A stretch of DNA of 64,000 nucleotides from Erwinia_E haradaeae_H (GCF_900698885.1 NZ_LR217705.1:310001-374000); one strand, 5' to 3'; shown: positions 26,969 to 37,888, counted from the first letter of the stretch. The notes: generated by a model not told the origin, from the letters alone. A program made the numbers and translations.

Positions 26969-29900
26969 ATGCCAGAATTTTATTGTTATGACCTGCCATG
27001 TAGAGCAGGTGATCAACGTCATCTAGGGCAACTAACCGGTGCAGCCTATTCTATTGAATGTTCTGAAATAGCTGAACGCCATAACGGCCCAGTAATGATT
27101 GTTACAAAAGATATAAAGAATGCACGACTCTTATTTGAAGAAATTAAAAAATTTACTAATCGAATAGTTATGCGATTTCCTGATTGGGGCACTTTACCGT
27201 TTGATAGTTTTTCTCCAGATAAAGAGATTGTATCTTCTCGTTTATCTATGCTATACCAATTACCTACGTTAAATCATGGCATTCTTATTGTATCTATCAA
27301 TAATTTAATGCAACGAGTTTGTCCATATAATTTTCTAGTAAATACTGCATGTATATTAAAAATAAGTCAAATATTAACTCATGATCAACTATTAACTCAA
27401 CTAAAAAAAATAGGATATCGCGGTGTACATCGTGTAATGGAACATGGCGAGTTTTCTAATGATGGAGAATTTTGGTTCATTTATCCTATGGGTTGTAACG
27501 AAATTTGTCGTATTAGCTTATTTAATAATCAGATTAATAGTTTGCATCTGTTTGATAGTGACCATCAACTTTTTTCGAAAGAAATTACGAAAATTAATTT
27601 GCTGCCAGCTTATGAATTTCCTGTTAATGATACTGCTCTTGAGATTTTTATTACGAAATGGTTTAAAATTTTTAAAATTAATACAGAGTTTAATCATATT
27701 CATGAAAAGATTAAAAAAGGTGTCTTACCTGCAGGTGTTGAATATTGGCAACCATTATTTTTTGAAAAACCGCTACCGGGACTTTTTAATTATTTACCGA
27801 CGAATACGCTAATATTAATTACTGCTGATATAGAGACTGCTTCACGACGTTTCTGGGAAGATCTGCGGCGTCGTTATAGGGCTTGCTATACTAATATAAT
27901 GCGACCGCCACTAGATCCTAGGTTCTTATGGTTTAGTAGCGATGAATTTTTATGTGAGTTTAAAAACTGGCCATCTATACGACTCAATTCTGAGCGATTA
28001 AAAGAAAGTTTCTATAATACTAACTTAGACTATTCCCCTTTACCAGGTTTTAAGATCGAGGCAACATCTAAAAAACCGTTAGATAGATTACGTCAATTTT
28101 TAAACTCTTTTCAAGGACAGGTGGTATTTTCAGTACAAAGCGAAGGGCGTCGGGAAATTCTGCAAGAGCGTTTATCTTGTATTTTATTAAGGTTAACAAT
28201 CATTAATTCATTAGCGCAAGCACAAGGTTCAGGGAAATATTTATTAATTTCTGCTAGTGAGGTTGGTTTTATTGATCATAGGAGAAAGCGCGCTTTAATC
28301 TGCGAAAGAGATCTCTTTGGTGATAACTTTGTTACCCCGTGCTATCAAAAAACTTCTCATAATATTGATTCTAATATTTTTTTTCAGAATTTATCAGAGC
28401 TATATCTAGGTCAGCCTGTTGTACATATTGAGCATGGTATTGGGCGATATATGGGGTTAATTGTCTTAGAAACTAACGGAATTTCAGTTGAATACCTTGT
28501 TCTTATGTATGCCGAAGATGCTAAGCTATATGTGCCTATATCATCATTACATTTAATTAGTCGTTATATCGGAGGCTCTGGATCAGATGCTCCACTGCAT
28601 AAGTTAGGTAGGGATACTTGGTCTCGAGTTCGGCAAAAAGCTGTTGAGCAAGTGCGAGATGTAGCGGTAGAACTTCTCGATATTTATGCGCAGCGTACAG
28701 CTAAAACTGGATTCGCATTCAAAAAAGATTTAGAACAGTACCAATTATTTTGCGAAAGTTTTCCATTTGTTGCTACTGTTGATCAAGCAGAAGCGATTAA
28801 TGAAGTGTTGAGAGATATGTGTCAGCCTGTATCAATGGATCGTTTAATTTGTGGGGATGTGGGTTTTGGTAAAACAGAAGTAGCTATGCGTGCTGCGTTT
28901 TTAGCAGTTATGAATCATAAACAAGTAGCTGTACTAGTACCAACTACCCTTTTAGCCCAGCAGCATTATGATAATTTTTTGGATCGTTTTGCTCGTTGGC
29001 CAGTCTCTATTAAGATGTTATCAAGGTTTCGTACAGGTAAAGAGCAGTCTGAGATCTTAACAGATGCATTTTCAGGAAAAATAGATATTCTTATAGGAAC
29101 TCATAAATTATTGCAAAATAAAATTAAATGGCATGATCTTGGTTTATTAATTATTGATGAAGAGCACCGTTTTGGTGTTCGTCATAAAGAGCGTATAAAA
29201 TTAATACGGGCTAACGTTGATGTTCTAACATTAACCGCTACTCCCATTCCACGTACTTTAAATATGGCAATGCATGGTATCCGTAATCTGTCAATAATCT
29301 CCACCCCTCCAGCTCGTCGCTTACCAGTAAAAACTTTTGTTCATGAATATGACAAGAAAATAGTATATGAGGCAATTTTACGTGAAGTGCTTCGTGGTGG
29401 TCAAGCGTATTATCTTTATAATGATGTCGAAAATATTGAAAAAGTCACACAACAATTGTCAGAATTAGTTCCACAAGCTCGTATTGCATTAGGTCATGGG
29501 CAGATGCGTGAGCGTGAATTGGAAAAAGTCATGCATGACTTTTACCATCAACGCTTTAATGTATTAGTGTGTACTACTATTATTGAAACCGGTATAGACA
29601 TACCAAGTGCCAATACGATCATAATTGAGCGCGCAGATCGATTTGGTCTTGCGCAATTACATCAGCTACGTGGGCGTGTTGGCCGCTCTCATCATCAAGC
29701 CTATGCATGGTTGCTCACCCCGAGTCAAAAAGAAATGACTAGCAATGCACATAAACGTCTAGAAGCCATTCTTGCTATAGAAGACCTAGGTGCAGGTCTT
29801 GCGCTTGCTACGCATGATCTTGAGATCCGTGGAGCGGGAGAATTACTTGGTGAGGGGCAAAGCGGTCAAATAGAAGGGATTGGGTTTTCTTTGTATACTG

Positions 29901-30421
29901 AACTCTTAGAAAATACTGTTAATGCTTTACAAATAGGGCGTGAACCATCTTTGGCGGATTTAATTAACAGTCAAACTGATATTGATCTTAGGATACCTGC
30001 ACTAATTCCAAGTAATTTTATTACTGATGTAAACACTCGCTTGTCATTCTATCAACGCATTGCTAGCGCTAAAGAGTTGGATTCAATAAAAAATATCAAA
30101 ATAGAATTAATTAATCGTTTTGGATTATTACCAGACAGTACTCGTACGCTTCTAGATATCTCAGCCTTGCGTATATTAGCCAAACAATTTGGAATACGAA
30201 AAGTTGAGGTGAATGAAAAAGGAGGGTGGATTGAACTAGACAAAAACAATAGGGTTAATACTAGATGGTTTCTGGATCTTTTAGAAAAAGATCCATGTTC
30301 TTGGTTTTTAGATAGTCCAATACGTATTAGGTTTATTTATGATTTGTCTAATCCTAAAGTACGCCTACAATGGATTACTGCATTAATCTATAAAATATGC
30401 GATTATAAAATCGTCGAATAG
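26969..30421 (+). CDS. mfd: Transcription-repair coupling factor
   Basis: Mfd displaces RNA polymerase stalled at lesions and recruits UvrA. The product has 1150 residues (1148 in E. coli) and seems complete. The N-terminal UvrB-like domains span roughly residues 1-350. The RNA polymerase interaction domain follows (GQPVVHIEHGIGRYMGL and on, about 475-550). The superfamily 2 translocase carries Walker A GDVGFGKTEVA, DEEHRFG, the LTLTATPIPRTLNMAM motif, and IIETGIDIPSANTIIIERAD. The C-terminal TRCF domain ends the protein. A TTG at 26963 would add two residues; ATG 26969 matches E. coli. It stands alone between non-coding stretches. Confidence 0.96.
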   Translation: MPEFYCYDLPCRAGDQRHLGQLTGAAYSIECSEIAERHNGPVMIVTKDIKNARLLFEEIKKFTNRIVMRFPDWGTLPFDSFSPDKEIVSSRLSMLYQLPTLNHGILIVSINNLMQRVCPYNFLVNTACILKISQILTHDQLLTQLKKIGYRGVHRVMEHGEFSNDGEFWFIYPMGCNEICRISLFNNQINSLHLFDSDHQLFSKEITKINLLPAYEFPVNDTALEIFITKWFKIFKINTEFNHIHEKIKKGVLPAGVEYWQPLFFEKPLPGLFNYLPTNTLILITADIETASRRFWEDLRRRYRACYTNIMRPPLDPRFLWFSSDEFLCEFKNWPSIRLNSERLKESFYNTNLDYSPLPGFKIEATSKKPLDRLRQFLNSFQGQVVFSVQSEGRREILQERLSCILLRLTIINSLAQAQGSGKYLLISASEVGFIDHRRKRALICERDLFGDNFVTPCYQKTSHNIDSNIFFQNLSELYLGQPVVHIEHGIGRYMGLIVLETNGISVEYLVLMYAEDAKLYVPISSLHLISRYIGGSGSDAPLHKLGRDTWSRVRQKAVEQVRDVAVELLDIYAQRTAKTGFAFKKDLEQYQLFCESFPFVATVDQAEAINEVLRDMCQPVSMDRLICGDVGFGKTEVAMRAAFLAVMNHKQVAVLVPTTLLAQQHYDNFLDRFARWPVSIKMLSRFRTGKEQSEILTDAFSGKIDILIGTHKLLQNKIKWHDLGLLIIDEEHRFGVRHKERIKLIRANVDVLTLTATPIPRTLNMAMHGIRNLSIISTPPARRLPVKTFVHEYDKKIVYEAILREVLRGGQAYYLYNDVENIEKVTQQLSELVPQARIALGHGQMRERELEKVMHDFYHQRFNVLVCTTIIETGIDIPSANTIIIERADRFGLAQLHQLRGRVGRSHHQAYAWLLTPSQKEMTSNAHKRLEAILAIEDLGAGLALATHDLEIRGAGELLGEGQSGQIEGIGFSLYTELLENTVNALQIGREPSLADLINSQTDIDLRIPALIPSNFITDVNTRLSFYQRIASAKELDSIKNIKIELINRFGLLPDSTRTLLDISALRILAKQFGIRKVEVNEKGGWIELDKNNRVNTRWFLDLLEKDPCSWFLDSPIRIRFIYDLSNPKVRLQWITALIYKICDYKIVE

Positions 30422-31430
30422 CAGATATTTTTTAGGCCTGAAATAACATATTTTTTAAAAAATAAATAGATAGCTGTAAAAATTAATAGCGCATTGTGTA
30501 TTTATAGAAATAAAGATAATAATTTATATTGTGATGGATAGTATATTTAGATAGAAAAGTTATTTTTTATAATTATAATAAATAGAATTTAAAGATTTCT
30601 TTATAATAAAAACTCTATATTTTTCCATGATAAATTTTTATTCTGGATATATTAAAGGATGATAATATAGATTGTATAGAGACAGAACGAATAACTGTAA
30701 TAATTATGGCATTTTTATCTAAATGATTGATTGAGCGCATCTTTTTATATAATATTATTATATATAACATTAGGTAATTAAGTTACATGTAAAAGTTATT
30801 AATTCTATCTTTAAACATAGAATTAATAACTTTTTTATAATTTAGGGACGTGTAATGACTTATGTCATGTAAGATATTTTTATAAATTTTATTTTTGGTA
30901 TTCTATATATATAGAATGCGATATACAGTCTATAGGTGATCTTACTATATAAATAAATAAAACTATATATTATAATATATATTTTCAATGGAGCGTGGAG
31001 AAATAGATTTCTATGACATTATTATTAGTAATTATATATAACTGTAGTTATTTAATAATATAAGATGAAGATAACTCATATGCAAAAATAACAAATATAT
31101 AAATATATTATATAAGATAATGAGAATGATGGTAACGATAGAAATCGTGTGGAGATTTATTGCATTAAGAAAGTATATTTGATAAGTTCTATTAATTATA
31201 AATAGTTTTAATGTTAATCATAATTAAGCAATTAACTCTAAAATGATATGGAGTAATCTATTTTCGAGAAAAATTGAAACATTTATATTAATTTATAAAA
31301 CTATATTTAATGTTTTATATTAAATAATTTCATAAAAATATAAAATAAAAGCGTACTATCAACTATGGGCACCATTGTACATAAAATATTATGTACATAT
31401 AAATAATTTCTTGATCTGTTTAGAAAACAT
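30422..31430. other. Non-coding stretch between mfd and tRNA-Ser
   Basis: About 1 kb of AT-rich DNA with no protein-coding frame I can support. It holds one strong inverted repeat with a T-run (30791-30836), listed separately. Confidence 0.5.
30791..30836 (+). terminator. Strong intrinsic terminator hairpin
   Basis: AAAAGTTATTAATTCTAT (30791-30808) pairs perfectly over 18 bases with its complement at 30817-30834, around an eight-base loop. Six T (30831-30836) overlap the end of the stem. The A-run on the left flank would let it work on the minus strand too. It lies 370 bases past mfd, so it may end mfd read-through or an unrecognised transcript in between. Confidence 0.7.
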
Positions 31431-31459
31431 TTAATCCTATTATAGGATTCTGTTATAAT
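31431..31459 (+). promoter_or_regulatory. Predicted tRNA-Ser promoter
   Basis: A consensus TATAAT at 31454-31459 lies 15 bases before the tRNA, with TTAATC 17 bases upstream (31431-31436) as a weak -35. The spacer contains a perfect inverted repeat, ATCCTAT-T-ATAGGAT (31434-31448). The -10 and its position are convincing; the -35 is poor. Confidence 0.5.
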
Positions 31460-31474
31460 AGTGTAATAAATTTT

Positions 31475-31562
31475 GGTGAGATGTCTGAGTGGCCTAAAGA
31501 GCATGCCTGGAAAGCGTGTATATGGAAACGTATCGAGGGTTCGAATCCCTCTCTCACCACCA
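31475..31562 (+). tRNA. tRNA-Ser (anticodon GGA)
   Basis: The 88-base gene closely resembles E. coli serW and serX. The acceptor stem GGTGAGA/TCTCACC is perfect, the anticodon loop CTGGAAA puts GGA at 31509-31511 (reads UCC and UCU), and there is a long class II variable arm. The T-arm is GAGGG-TTCGAAT-CCCTC, and the 3-prime CCA is encoded (31560-31562). The discriminator base is A (31559) where E. coli serine tRNAs have G. Confidence 0.97.
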
Positions 31563-33163
31563 ATAGCTCAAGTATGTGATATATTATATTTGTGATTGTT
31601 TTTTAAGAATTTTATTAGTATAGAAAGTTATACAAATACGTTGGATTAATATTTCTATTAAGATGTTAAATTTTTCTTTTTATTATTCTAATGCCAGATT
31701 TACAGATTTATTTCATAAGTGATTTTAAGGTTAGATTATAACTTTTTTAACACTTTAGTTAATTTTCAATTAATATCTTGAATATATGAAGTATATCAAA
31801 TATTTTGATACTGATTATAGAAGTTTTTTAACTCCATATAGAACATATTACGGGGGGGGATATTAATTATAATTTTTATTATAAATTTTGATTAATGTCA
31901 CTGACAACATAATATATATTGTTTATTGAGATAATACGTGGACTTTTTAAACTACTACCCAATTATATTTTGTAATATTTATTATGTTTATTCTTGATCA
32001 GAATTAATTTTATTTTATCGGCTGTTATTTTTTAGTGGATATTTTTGATTTATCCGGGGTCTAAAATATGGTATAGAGAGAACGATTTTTATATCTGCTA
32101 TATTTATTTTTTTTAATAAAAAGAATGATTTTTTTCATTGTTAAAAACCTTAAAATTATTTAATTGTTTATTTATTATACATTGTGCAATTGGATATCAT
32201 CCATATGATGTTTCTTTATGTCAGAATATCCGTCTCTATTGCAATCTAAGGATTTCATGTTAATATTTTTATATTAAGTTCTATAGTTTTGTGGAAACTC
32301 ATTCTTTTTATTTGAATAAAATAATAAAGATTTATGGTTGATTTGATTGAAAGAAAAATCCTGTTACTATTAACACTTCTGTGCAATTATATATAGATAA
32401 CTTGTCAAATTATTATAGAATATTTGTGCTAATTGTTTTCATGATTTTATTTTGCAATCTCTTTTTTAGTGCACTAAGGTTCATGAATGTATTACAGTGC
32501 TCAAAAGTGATGACAAGGATAAATAAGAGTCTTCTTTGTGATCTATAGTCAATTTACTAATCTTAAATTTGTAGTAAATGTTTAATTTTTCTCAGTTTCT
32601 GTATAATATGTATCTTTAAATGAGTGATCTACGCGAAACAGTGTTTTAGTTTTAGTGTGGCGATGATAATAGATGTAGTTATAAAATTTTAAATATTTTA
32701 TTTATTAGAATAATTAAAAATTTTCTTAAAGATTTACTTTAAAGATCTATTGTTTTTTTATAAGATGTTTTTCACATGCAAATTTTATTTTTGCTCCTCA
32801 AAATGATGAATTCAATAAGATAGTCTGTTCTATTAAAATTTTTCTAAATTTTTCTAATATTGAAAAGGTAGGTGATTCTAGCATATATAATTATTAGAAA
32901 ATATCTTGTATATAAAGCATTAGCTATCTACACTGATATGGGGTGTTGATTTTTAATTTAAAATAATATATTTAATTTATAAATGCACATGTAAATCTCT
33001 TTTATTTAATATATATAAATGTATATTGCGAATTTTCTAAATATCTGAAATTTTATTAGTATATACCATGAGATTATCTTACTTGAATATTGTAAAAGTT
33101 TGTGTTTAATTTTTTCTAGATCTTAGATATATTTATATATAAATAAACTGAGCTAAACTATTT
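31563..33163. other. Long non-coding stretch before dapD
   Basis: About 1.6 kb with no coding frame resembling a protein. E. coli has glnD before dapD, but I could not find recognisable GlnD fragments. An isolated run of eight G at 31852-31859 stands out in this AT-rich DNA. Confidence 0.5.
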
Positions 33164-33988
33164 ATGAAACAGTTAGAGAAAATTATTAACGATTCCTTTG
33201 ATAATTTGTGTATTACTAACACTAAAATCGCTGACCCGAGCACTTGTGAAGCAGTTTATGATGTTATAGCTCATTTAGATAATGGAAGTTTGCGTGTTAC
33301 TGAAAAAATCAAAAGTCAGTGGATAATTCATGAGTGGGTAAAAAAAGCGATATTACTTTTTTTTTATATTAAAAAAAATCAGATCATGGGTAGTTTGGAT
33401 AATCCTGGTTATGATAAAATACCCATGAAATTTGCACGATATGATGCTAATTGTTTTAAAAAAAAAGGATTACGCGTTGTTCCACCGGCATCGGTTCGGT
33501 ATGGTGCGTATGTTGCTCGTAATACTGTTTTAATGCCTTCTTATGTTAATATCGGTGCATATATCGATGAAGGTACATTGATCGATACTTGGGCAACAGT
33601 TGGTTCATGTGCGCAGATTGGTAAAAATGTACATTTATCTGGTGGTGTTGGTATTGGCGGAGTTCTAGAGCCATTGCAAAAAAAACCAACCATTATTGAG
33701 GACAATTGTTTTATTGGGGCACGTTCAGAAATTGTTGAAGGGGTGATCGTAGAAGCCGGTTCGGTAATATCTATGGGGGTATATATTGGGCAAAGTACAA
33801 AAATTTATGCACGTGATACTGATCAGATATATTATGGGCGCGTCCCAGCAGGTTCTGTTGTAGTTCCTGGCAGCCTTCCGTCAAAAAATAAAAAATATAA
33901 CCTTTATTGTGCAGTTATTGTTAAGACGGTAGACGCTAAGACTCTTTTAAAAACAAACATCAATCAGTTATTGCGTAACAGTAAATAA
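33164..33988 (+). CDS. dapD: 2,3,4,5-tetrahydropyridine-2,6-dicarboxylate N-succinyltransferase
   Basis: DapD adds succinyl from succinyl-CoA to tetrahydrodipicolinate in the lysine and meso-diaminopimelate pathway, so it feeds both protein and peptidoglycan. The 274-residue product matches the E. coli length. It has the helical N-terminal domain and then a left-handed beta helix with RNTVLMPSYVNIGAYIDEGT, DTWATVGSCAQIGKNVHLSG and GARSEIVEGVIVE. In E. coli it lies close to map and rpsB; here it is separated from rpsB by the rest of the window. No ribosome-binding site is obvious before ATG. Confidence 0.96.
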   Translation: MKQLEKIINDSFDNLCITNTKIADPSTCEAVYDVIAHLDNGSLRVTEKIKSQWIIHEWVKKAILLFFYIKKNQIMGSLDNPGYDKIPMKFARYDANCFKKKGLRVVPPASVRYGAYVARNTVLMPSYVNIGAYIDEGTLIDTWATVGSCAQIGKNVHLSGGVGIGGVLEPLQKKPTIIEDNCFIGARSEIVEGVIVEAGSVISMGVYIGQSTKIYARDTDQIYYGRVPAGSVVVPGSLPSKNKKYNLYCAVIVKTVDAKTLLKTNINQLLRNSK

Positions 33989-35006
33989 TTTTATTCATAT
34001 GTTTATTAATTATAATAGAATCTTTAGGTATTACTTAATATAGTATACTGTTATTTTTAATAAAATTAGTGTGGAAAATTTTTTGCATTATATATGTCAT
34101 AAAGTATAGATTAATATATAGAGAATAGGTCTATATTATTAGAATAATGCATTATTGGAATAAAATATAGTTTATTGAGAATATACAAATAAAGATAGAG
34201 AGTTTTGATTGAAACTGGAATATTGTTTGATAATCTATTTCGGTGTTATGTATAAATGATAGAGTTTATTCATTTATTCTTGATAATCATTGAATCTATA
34301 TCATATAGATAAAATCCAAACTTTTTGGAGCTACATAATGAATGATTTATGTAGTTTTCTGTATTAAGCACAACCAACTATTTTTGCTAGCGTACTTCTA
34401 AATGTATATTTTTCCTGGTAACAGCAAAATCACATTTATGATTAACGTATCATATTGATATATGTGCAATAAAAATTGCATTAGTATCGTAATACTATAT
34501 CTTTACTTTATTTTTAATGCTTAACCGTCATGTTCTAAAGTTTTTACTAAGACTTTTCTAAAGTAAGTTACTTTTTAAATAAATATTTTAAAAATATATT
34601 TTTTATATAAAGAAAAGTATTATAAAGCTGTATATGCTAAACAACTATAATGGAATTTATATTCCATAGAATAAACGTATTAATTTAGACAATATTAATA
34701 TTATAACTAAAATTATATGGTATGTGTAATTAGGAGATAAGTTAATGCAAGGTTTATCATTAGTCGCTCCTGAAGATAATTAAACTAATAACGTATTCTA
34801 ATAAAATTAGAAATATTAGGCATTCTATTTAGATCATATAATGTTGCAAAATTATACTAAATGCATATTTTTATCGATGATATGATATGGTAGATAGTTA
34901 TAAAATAATGAGTACAGAGATTAGCAACTAAAGGTTACTTACTTTTTTTGTTAATGGTAACATTACTTGCTTGATATCTGATAATAGTTTTGGAGTATAC
35001 TTAATA
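33989..35006. other. Non-coding stretch between convergent dapD and murA
   Basis: About 1 kb of AT-rich DNA between the 3-prime ends of dapD and murA. Apart from the terminator-like hairpin at 34331-34360, nothing recognisable is present. Confidence 0.5.
34331..34360 (+). terminator. Terminator-like hairpin downstream of dapD
   Basis: CTACATAA (34331-34338) pairs with TTATGTAG (34347-34354) across an eight-base loop, followed by TTTTCT. It is 340 bases past dapD on the same strand and is the first good candidate to end that transcript. The stem is short. Confidence 0.45.
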
Positions 35007-36266
35007 TTAATTTTTGATGCGCTGAATGTTTGCTCCTAATGCAATTAATTTTTTTTCAATAAGCTCATAGCCACGATCTATATGATAGATACAATCTACC
35101 AGGGTAATTCCGTCAGCAATACAGCCTGCTAACACAAGGCTAGCGGAAACACGTAAATCGGTAGCCATAACTGGTGCTGCAGATAGTTTTTTAACACCAT
35201 GGCAAATAAGGGTATTTTTGTTTTCAATTGCAATTTTTGCACCCATGCGCAAAAGTTCTGGAACATGCATAAAACGATTTTCAAAAATAGTTTCAGTAAT
35301 CTGTGCAGATCCATCAGCAATTAAATTCAGGAGGCTAAATTGAGCTTGCATGTCAGTTGGAAATCCAGGATAAGGAGCGGTTGAAATGTTCACTGCTTTT
35401 GGTCGTCTTCCGTGCATATCTACACTAATCCAATTTTTTCCTTCTTGAATGTCCGCTCCAGCTTCACGTAGTTTTTCAGATACTTTACATAATGTATTCG
35501 GTTGTGAAGCTCGACACATCACTTTACCGCCAGAGATCGCACCCGCAATTAGAAAGGTTCCTGTTTCAATGCGATCAGGTAAAATGCGATATACACCACC
35601 ACCTAATCGTTTTACGCCTATAATCGTTATGCAATCGCTACCTGTTCCGGTAATATTTGCTCCTAGCATATTCAAAAAATTAGCAGTATCAACAATTTCT
35701 GGTTCTCGTGCTGCATTATCAATAATAGTGGTGCCCTTCGCAAGTGTGGCTGCAATCATGATAGTAACTGTAGCGCCAACACTAATTTTATCCATTACAA
35801 TATGAGCACCTCTTAGACGATTTTGTACAGAAGCATTAACATAACTACCTTTGAGTTTGATATGAGCACCTAGTTGCTTGAGACCAGTAATATGTAAATC
35901 AATTGGTCGATCACCAATAGCGCAGCCTCCAGGTAGTGATACTTGGCCTTTTCCAAAACGTGCTAGCAATGGACCTAAAACCCAAATTGAAGCTCGCATA
36001 GTTCTTACTAGATCATAAGGAGCGCAATATACACTGACTTTACTTGCATCTAAATATACTGCATTATCGTGCTCAGCTTTCACACCTAGCTTTCTGAGTA
36101 ATTTTATGGTAGTCTCTATATCTCTTAACTTCGGGACGTTATATATCTCTACTGGATCTTCAGCAAGCAAAGCAGCAAATAAAATAGGTAATGCAGCATT
36201 TTTAGCTCCAGAAATAGTAACCTCACCACTTAACCGGGTTGGACCTTTTATGCGAAATTTATCCAT
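35007..36266 (-). CDS. murA: UDP-N-acetylglucosamine 1-carboxyvinyltransferase
   Basis: MurA transfers enolpyruvate from PEP to UDP-GlcNAc, the first committed step of peptidoglycan synthesis. The 419-residue product equals the E. coli length. Lys22 and Asn23 are in SGAKNAALPILFAALLAE, and the active-site cysteine (Cys115, the fosfomycin target) lies in SLPGGCAIGDRP. GRRPKAVNISTAPYPGFPTD and ENRFMHVPELLRMGA are intact. An upstream in-frame ATG at 36272 would add two residues; MDKFRIKGPT fits E. coli. It follows ibaG on the minus strand in the enteric order. Confidence 0.96.
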   Translation of the reverse strand: MDKFRIKGPTRLSGEVTISGAKNAALPILFAALLAEDPVEIYNVPKLRDIETTIKLLRKLGVKAEHDNAVYLDASKVSVYCAPYDLVRTMRASIWVLGPLLARFGKGQVSLPGGCAIGDRPIDLHITGLKQLGAHIKLKGSYVNASVQNRLRGAHIVMDKISVGATVTIMIAATLAKGTTIIDNAAREPEIVDTANFLNMLGANITGTGSDCITIIGVKRLGGGVYRILPDRIETGTFLIAGAISGGKVMCRASQPNTLCKVSEKLREAGADIQEGKNWISVDMHGRRPKAVNISTAPYPGFPTDMQAQFSLLNLIADGSAQITETIFENRFMHVPELLRMGAKIAIENKNTLICHGVKKLSAAPVMATDLRVSASLVLAGCIADGITLVDCIYHIDRGYELIEKKLIALGANIQRIKN

Positions 36267-36365
36267 TATCACTACTCGAAATTTCTAGAAATGGTTACCA
36301 GTAAGTTCTGCAAACTATTTTATAATATGGTCATATAAGAAATGATATTCTTCTCATATTATGAT

Positions 36366-36623
36366 TTAATGACCATTCAATTGCGAATCACGATTCCATT
36401 CTTCTGGGGTGAATGTTTTAATGGAAATAGCGTGCACATGATGATCGGTAATATAGGATGCTAGAGGGGCATATACTATTTTTTGTTTTTGAACGCGACT
36501 AAGTCCATTAAAGACTTGACCAATCGCAATAATTTGTAAATGACTACTATCACCACTAACATATACTTTTTGTAATGGTAATATTTTTAGTAAAACGGAT
36601 TTAATTATACTGTTATCAACCAT
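36366..36623 (-). CDS. ibaG: BolA-family protein IbaG
   Basis: IbaG (YrbA) is a small BolA-type protein that in E. coli forms complexes with monothiol glutaredoxins and [2Fe-2S] clusters and affects acid tolerance. The 85-residue product aligns throughout with E. coli IbaG: VSGDSSHLQIIAIG, NGLSRVQKQKIVYAPL, HHVHAISIKTFTPEEW and the final RDSQLNGH. It lies just upstream of murA as in enterics. A 1.27 kb stretch now separates it from mlaB, with which it is normally contiguous. GTGAGA before the ATG is a poor ribosome-binding site. Confidence 0.93.
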   Translation of the reverse strand: MVDNSIIKSVLLKILPLQKVYVSGDSSHLQIIAIGQVFNGLSRVQKQKIVYAPLASYITDHHVHAISIKTFTPEEWNRDSQLNGH

Positions 36624-37888
36624 TTTCTAAATCTCACTATATCATAAATAAGCAAACATCTTATTGAGAAGATAAAAAATTCTAAAAATTACTTTTATCT
36701 TAGAATTTTGCATAATTGCGTGATTCTGTAATACAGTTAAGAGAATATTTTATGGATCACTTAACTTTTATTGTTATATCAATTTAATCATGATTCTAAT
36801 CAGCTACTGGTAATCTAACAAAGTTTTATTAAATGTAAATTATATTATTTCTATAATTAATTGTTATGGTTCTTCTAAGAAAGATAGGTTAATAGAATCT
36901 TGAATTTCCTGAATGACATAAATCAGTAATACTTAAATAGATTGCTATATAAAATTGTATAGGACGATTTGTCATATAAGATTTAGATAATTATTTTTTA
37001 TTGTTAAAAATTTGGATTTTTTAAAATCGTTAAATAGGATATTTAAATAACTTTTTAAATAGAAATTTTGTTTATATTTTATATAATATGTCATCATTTT
37101 GGTCGAAAAACATTTGATATATCATTATTATTTTATATTCTGTTAAAATTAATCTCGTTATTAGTTATGCTTACTTTAAGCAAAAATAACTAGTTGTTAT
37201 ATATGTTTATGGTATAGAATATGATATAGAGCTCTTAGTATGATCGTGTAAGTTGCTAAACTATATGTATAGTATATGATACTATTAGAATATATATGTA
37301 TGTATTTTTTTAAATTTTATATAGAAAATGTTATCTATTTTCATAATTTAAAAGGTATGTGTAAATAATATATATAAATATATTTTTTATTTAGGTTTAA
37401 TAAATAAAAAATTCATAGCATATTCATATATATATTGACTGCATAATAAGTTATATAGACTATGATAGTAGAGTCAGTAAGGCTGTTTAACTAAAAGTCT
37501 GATATATAAATTAGAAATTATAAAACATTCAGGGTATCTAAATAATAGATGTTAATTATATAATAAGATATTAAGGAATAAGATATTAAGGTAATTTAAT
37601 TGATTAAGATTAAGTTTACCGTGCTAAATTAATGCTTGGTAAAATACCAAAACATTTCTGTAAGCTATCAAATTTATAATAGGATCGATCAGAGTTTATA
37701 AAATAGCACAGTTCTATACATTAATTAAAATTTATCTAAAATAGATATAATTTATAATTATGTATTACTTATAATACTATGATTGTATACAATATCAGAT
37801 CTAAAAGTAATAAGAAAAATTTTCTTGAGGGATTTTCTGAGTTATCAGGTAGTTTTTACTATGTTGTTAATGTTATCGATCGAATTCC
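36624..37888. other. Non-coding stretch inside the mla-ibaG-murA operon
   Basis: About 1.27 kb of very AT-rich DNA separates mlaB from ibaG, which are adjacent in E. coli. No gene is visible. It holds overlapping inverted repeats at 36669-36708 and a perfect 15-base tandem duplication at 37562-37591. Confidence 0.55.

Noticed and set aside
32468..32490. TGCACTAAGGTTCATG as an NtrC-like site
   Set aside because: Only loosely similar to the glnA sites, with no sigma-54 promoter elements and no nitrogen gene nearby.
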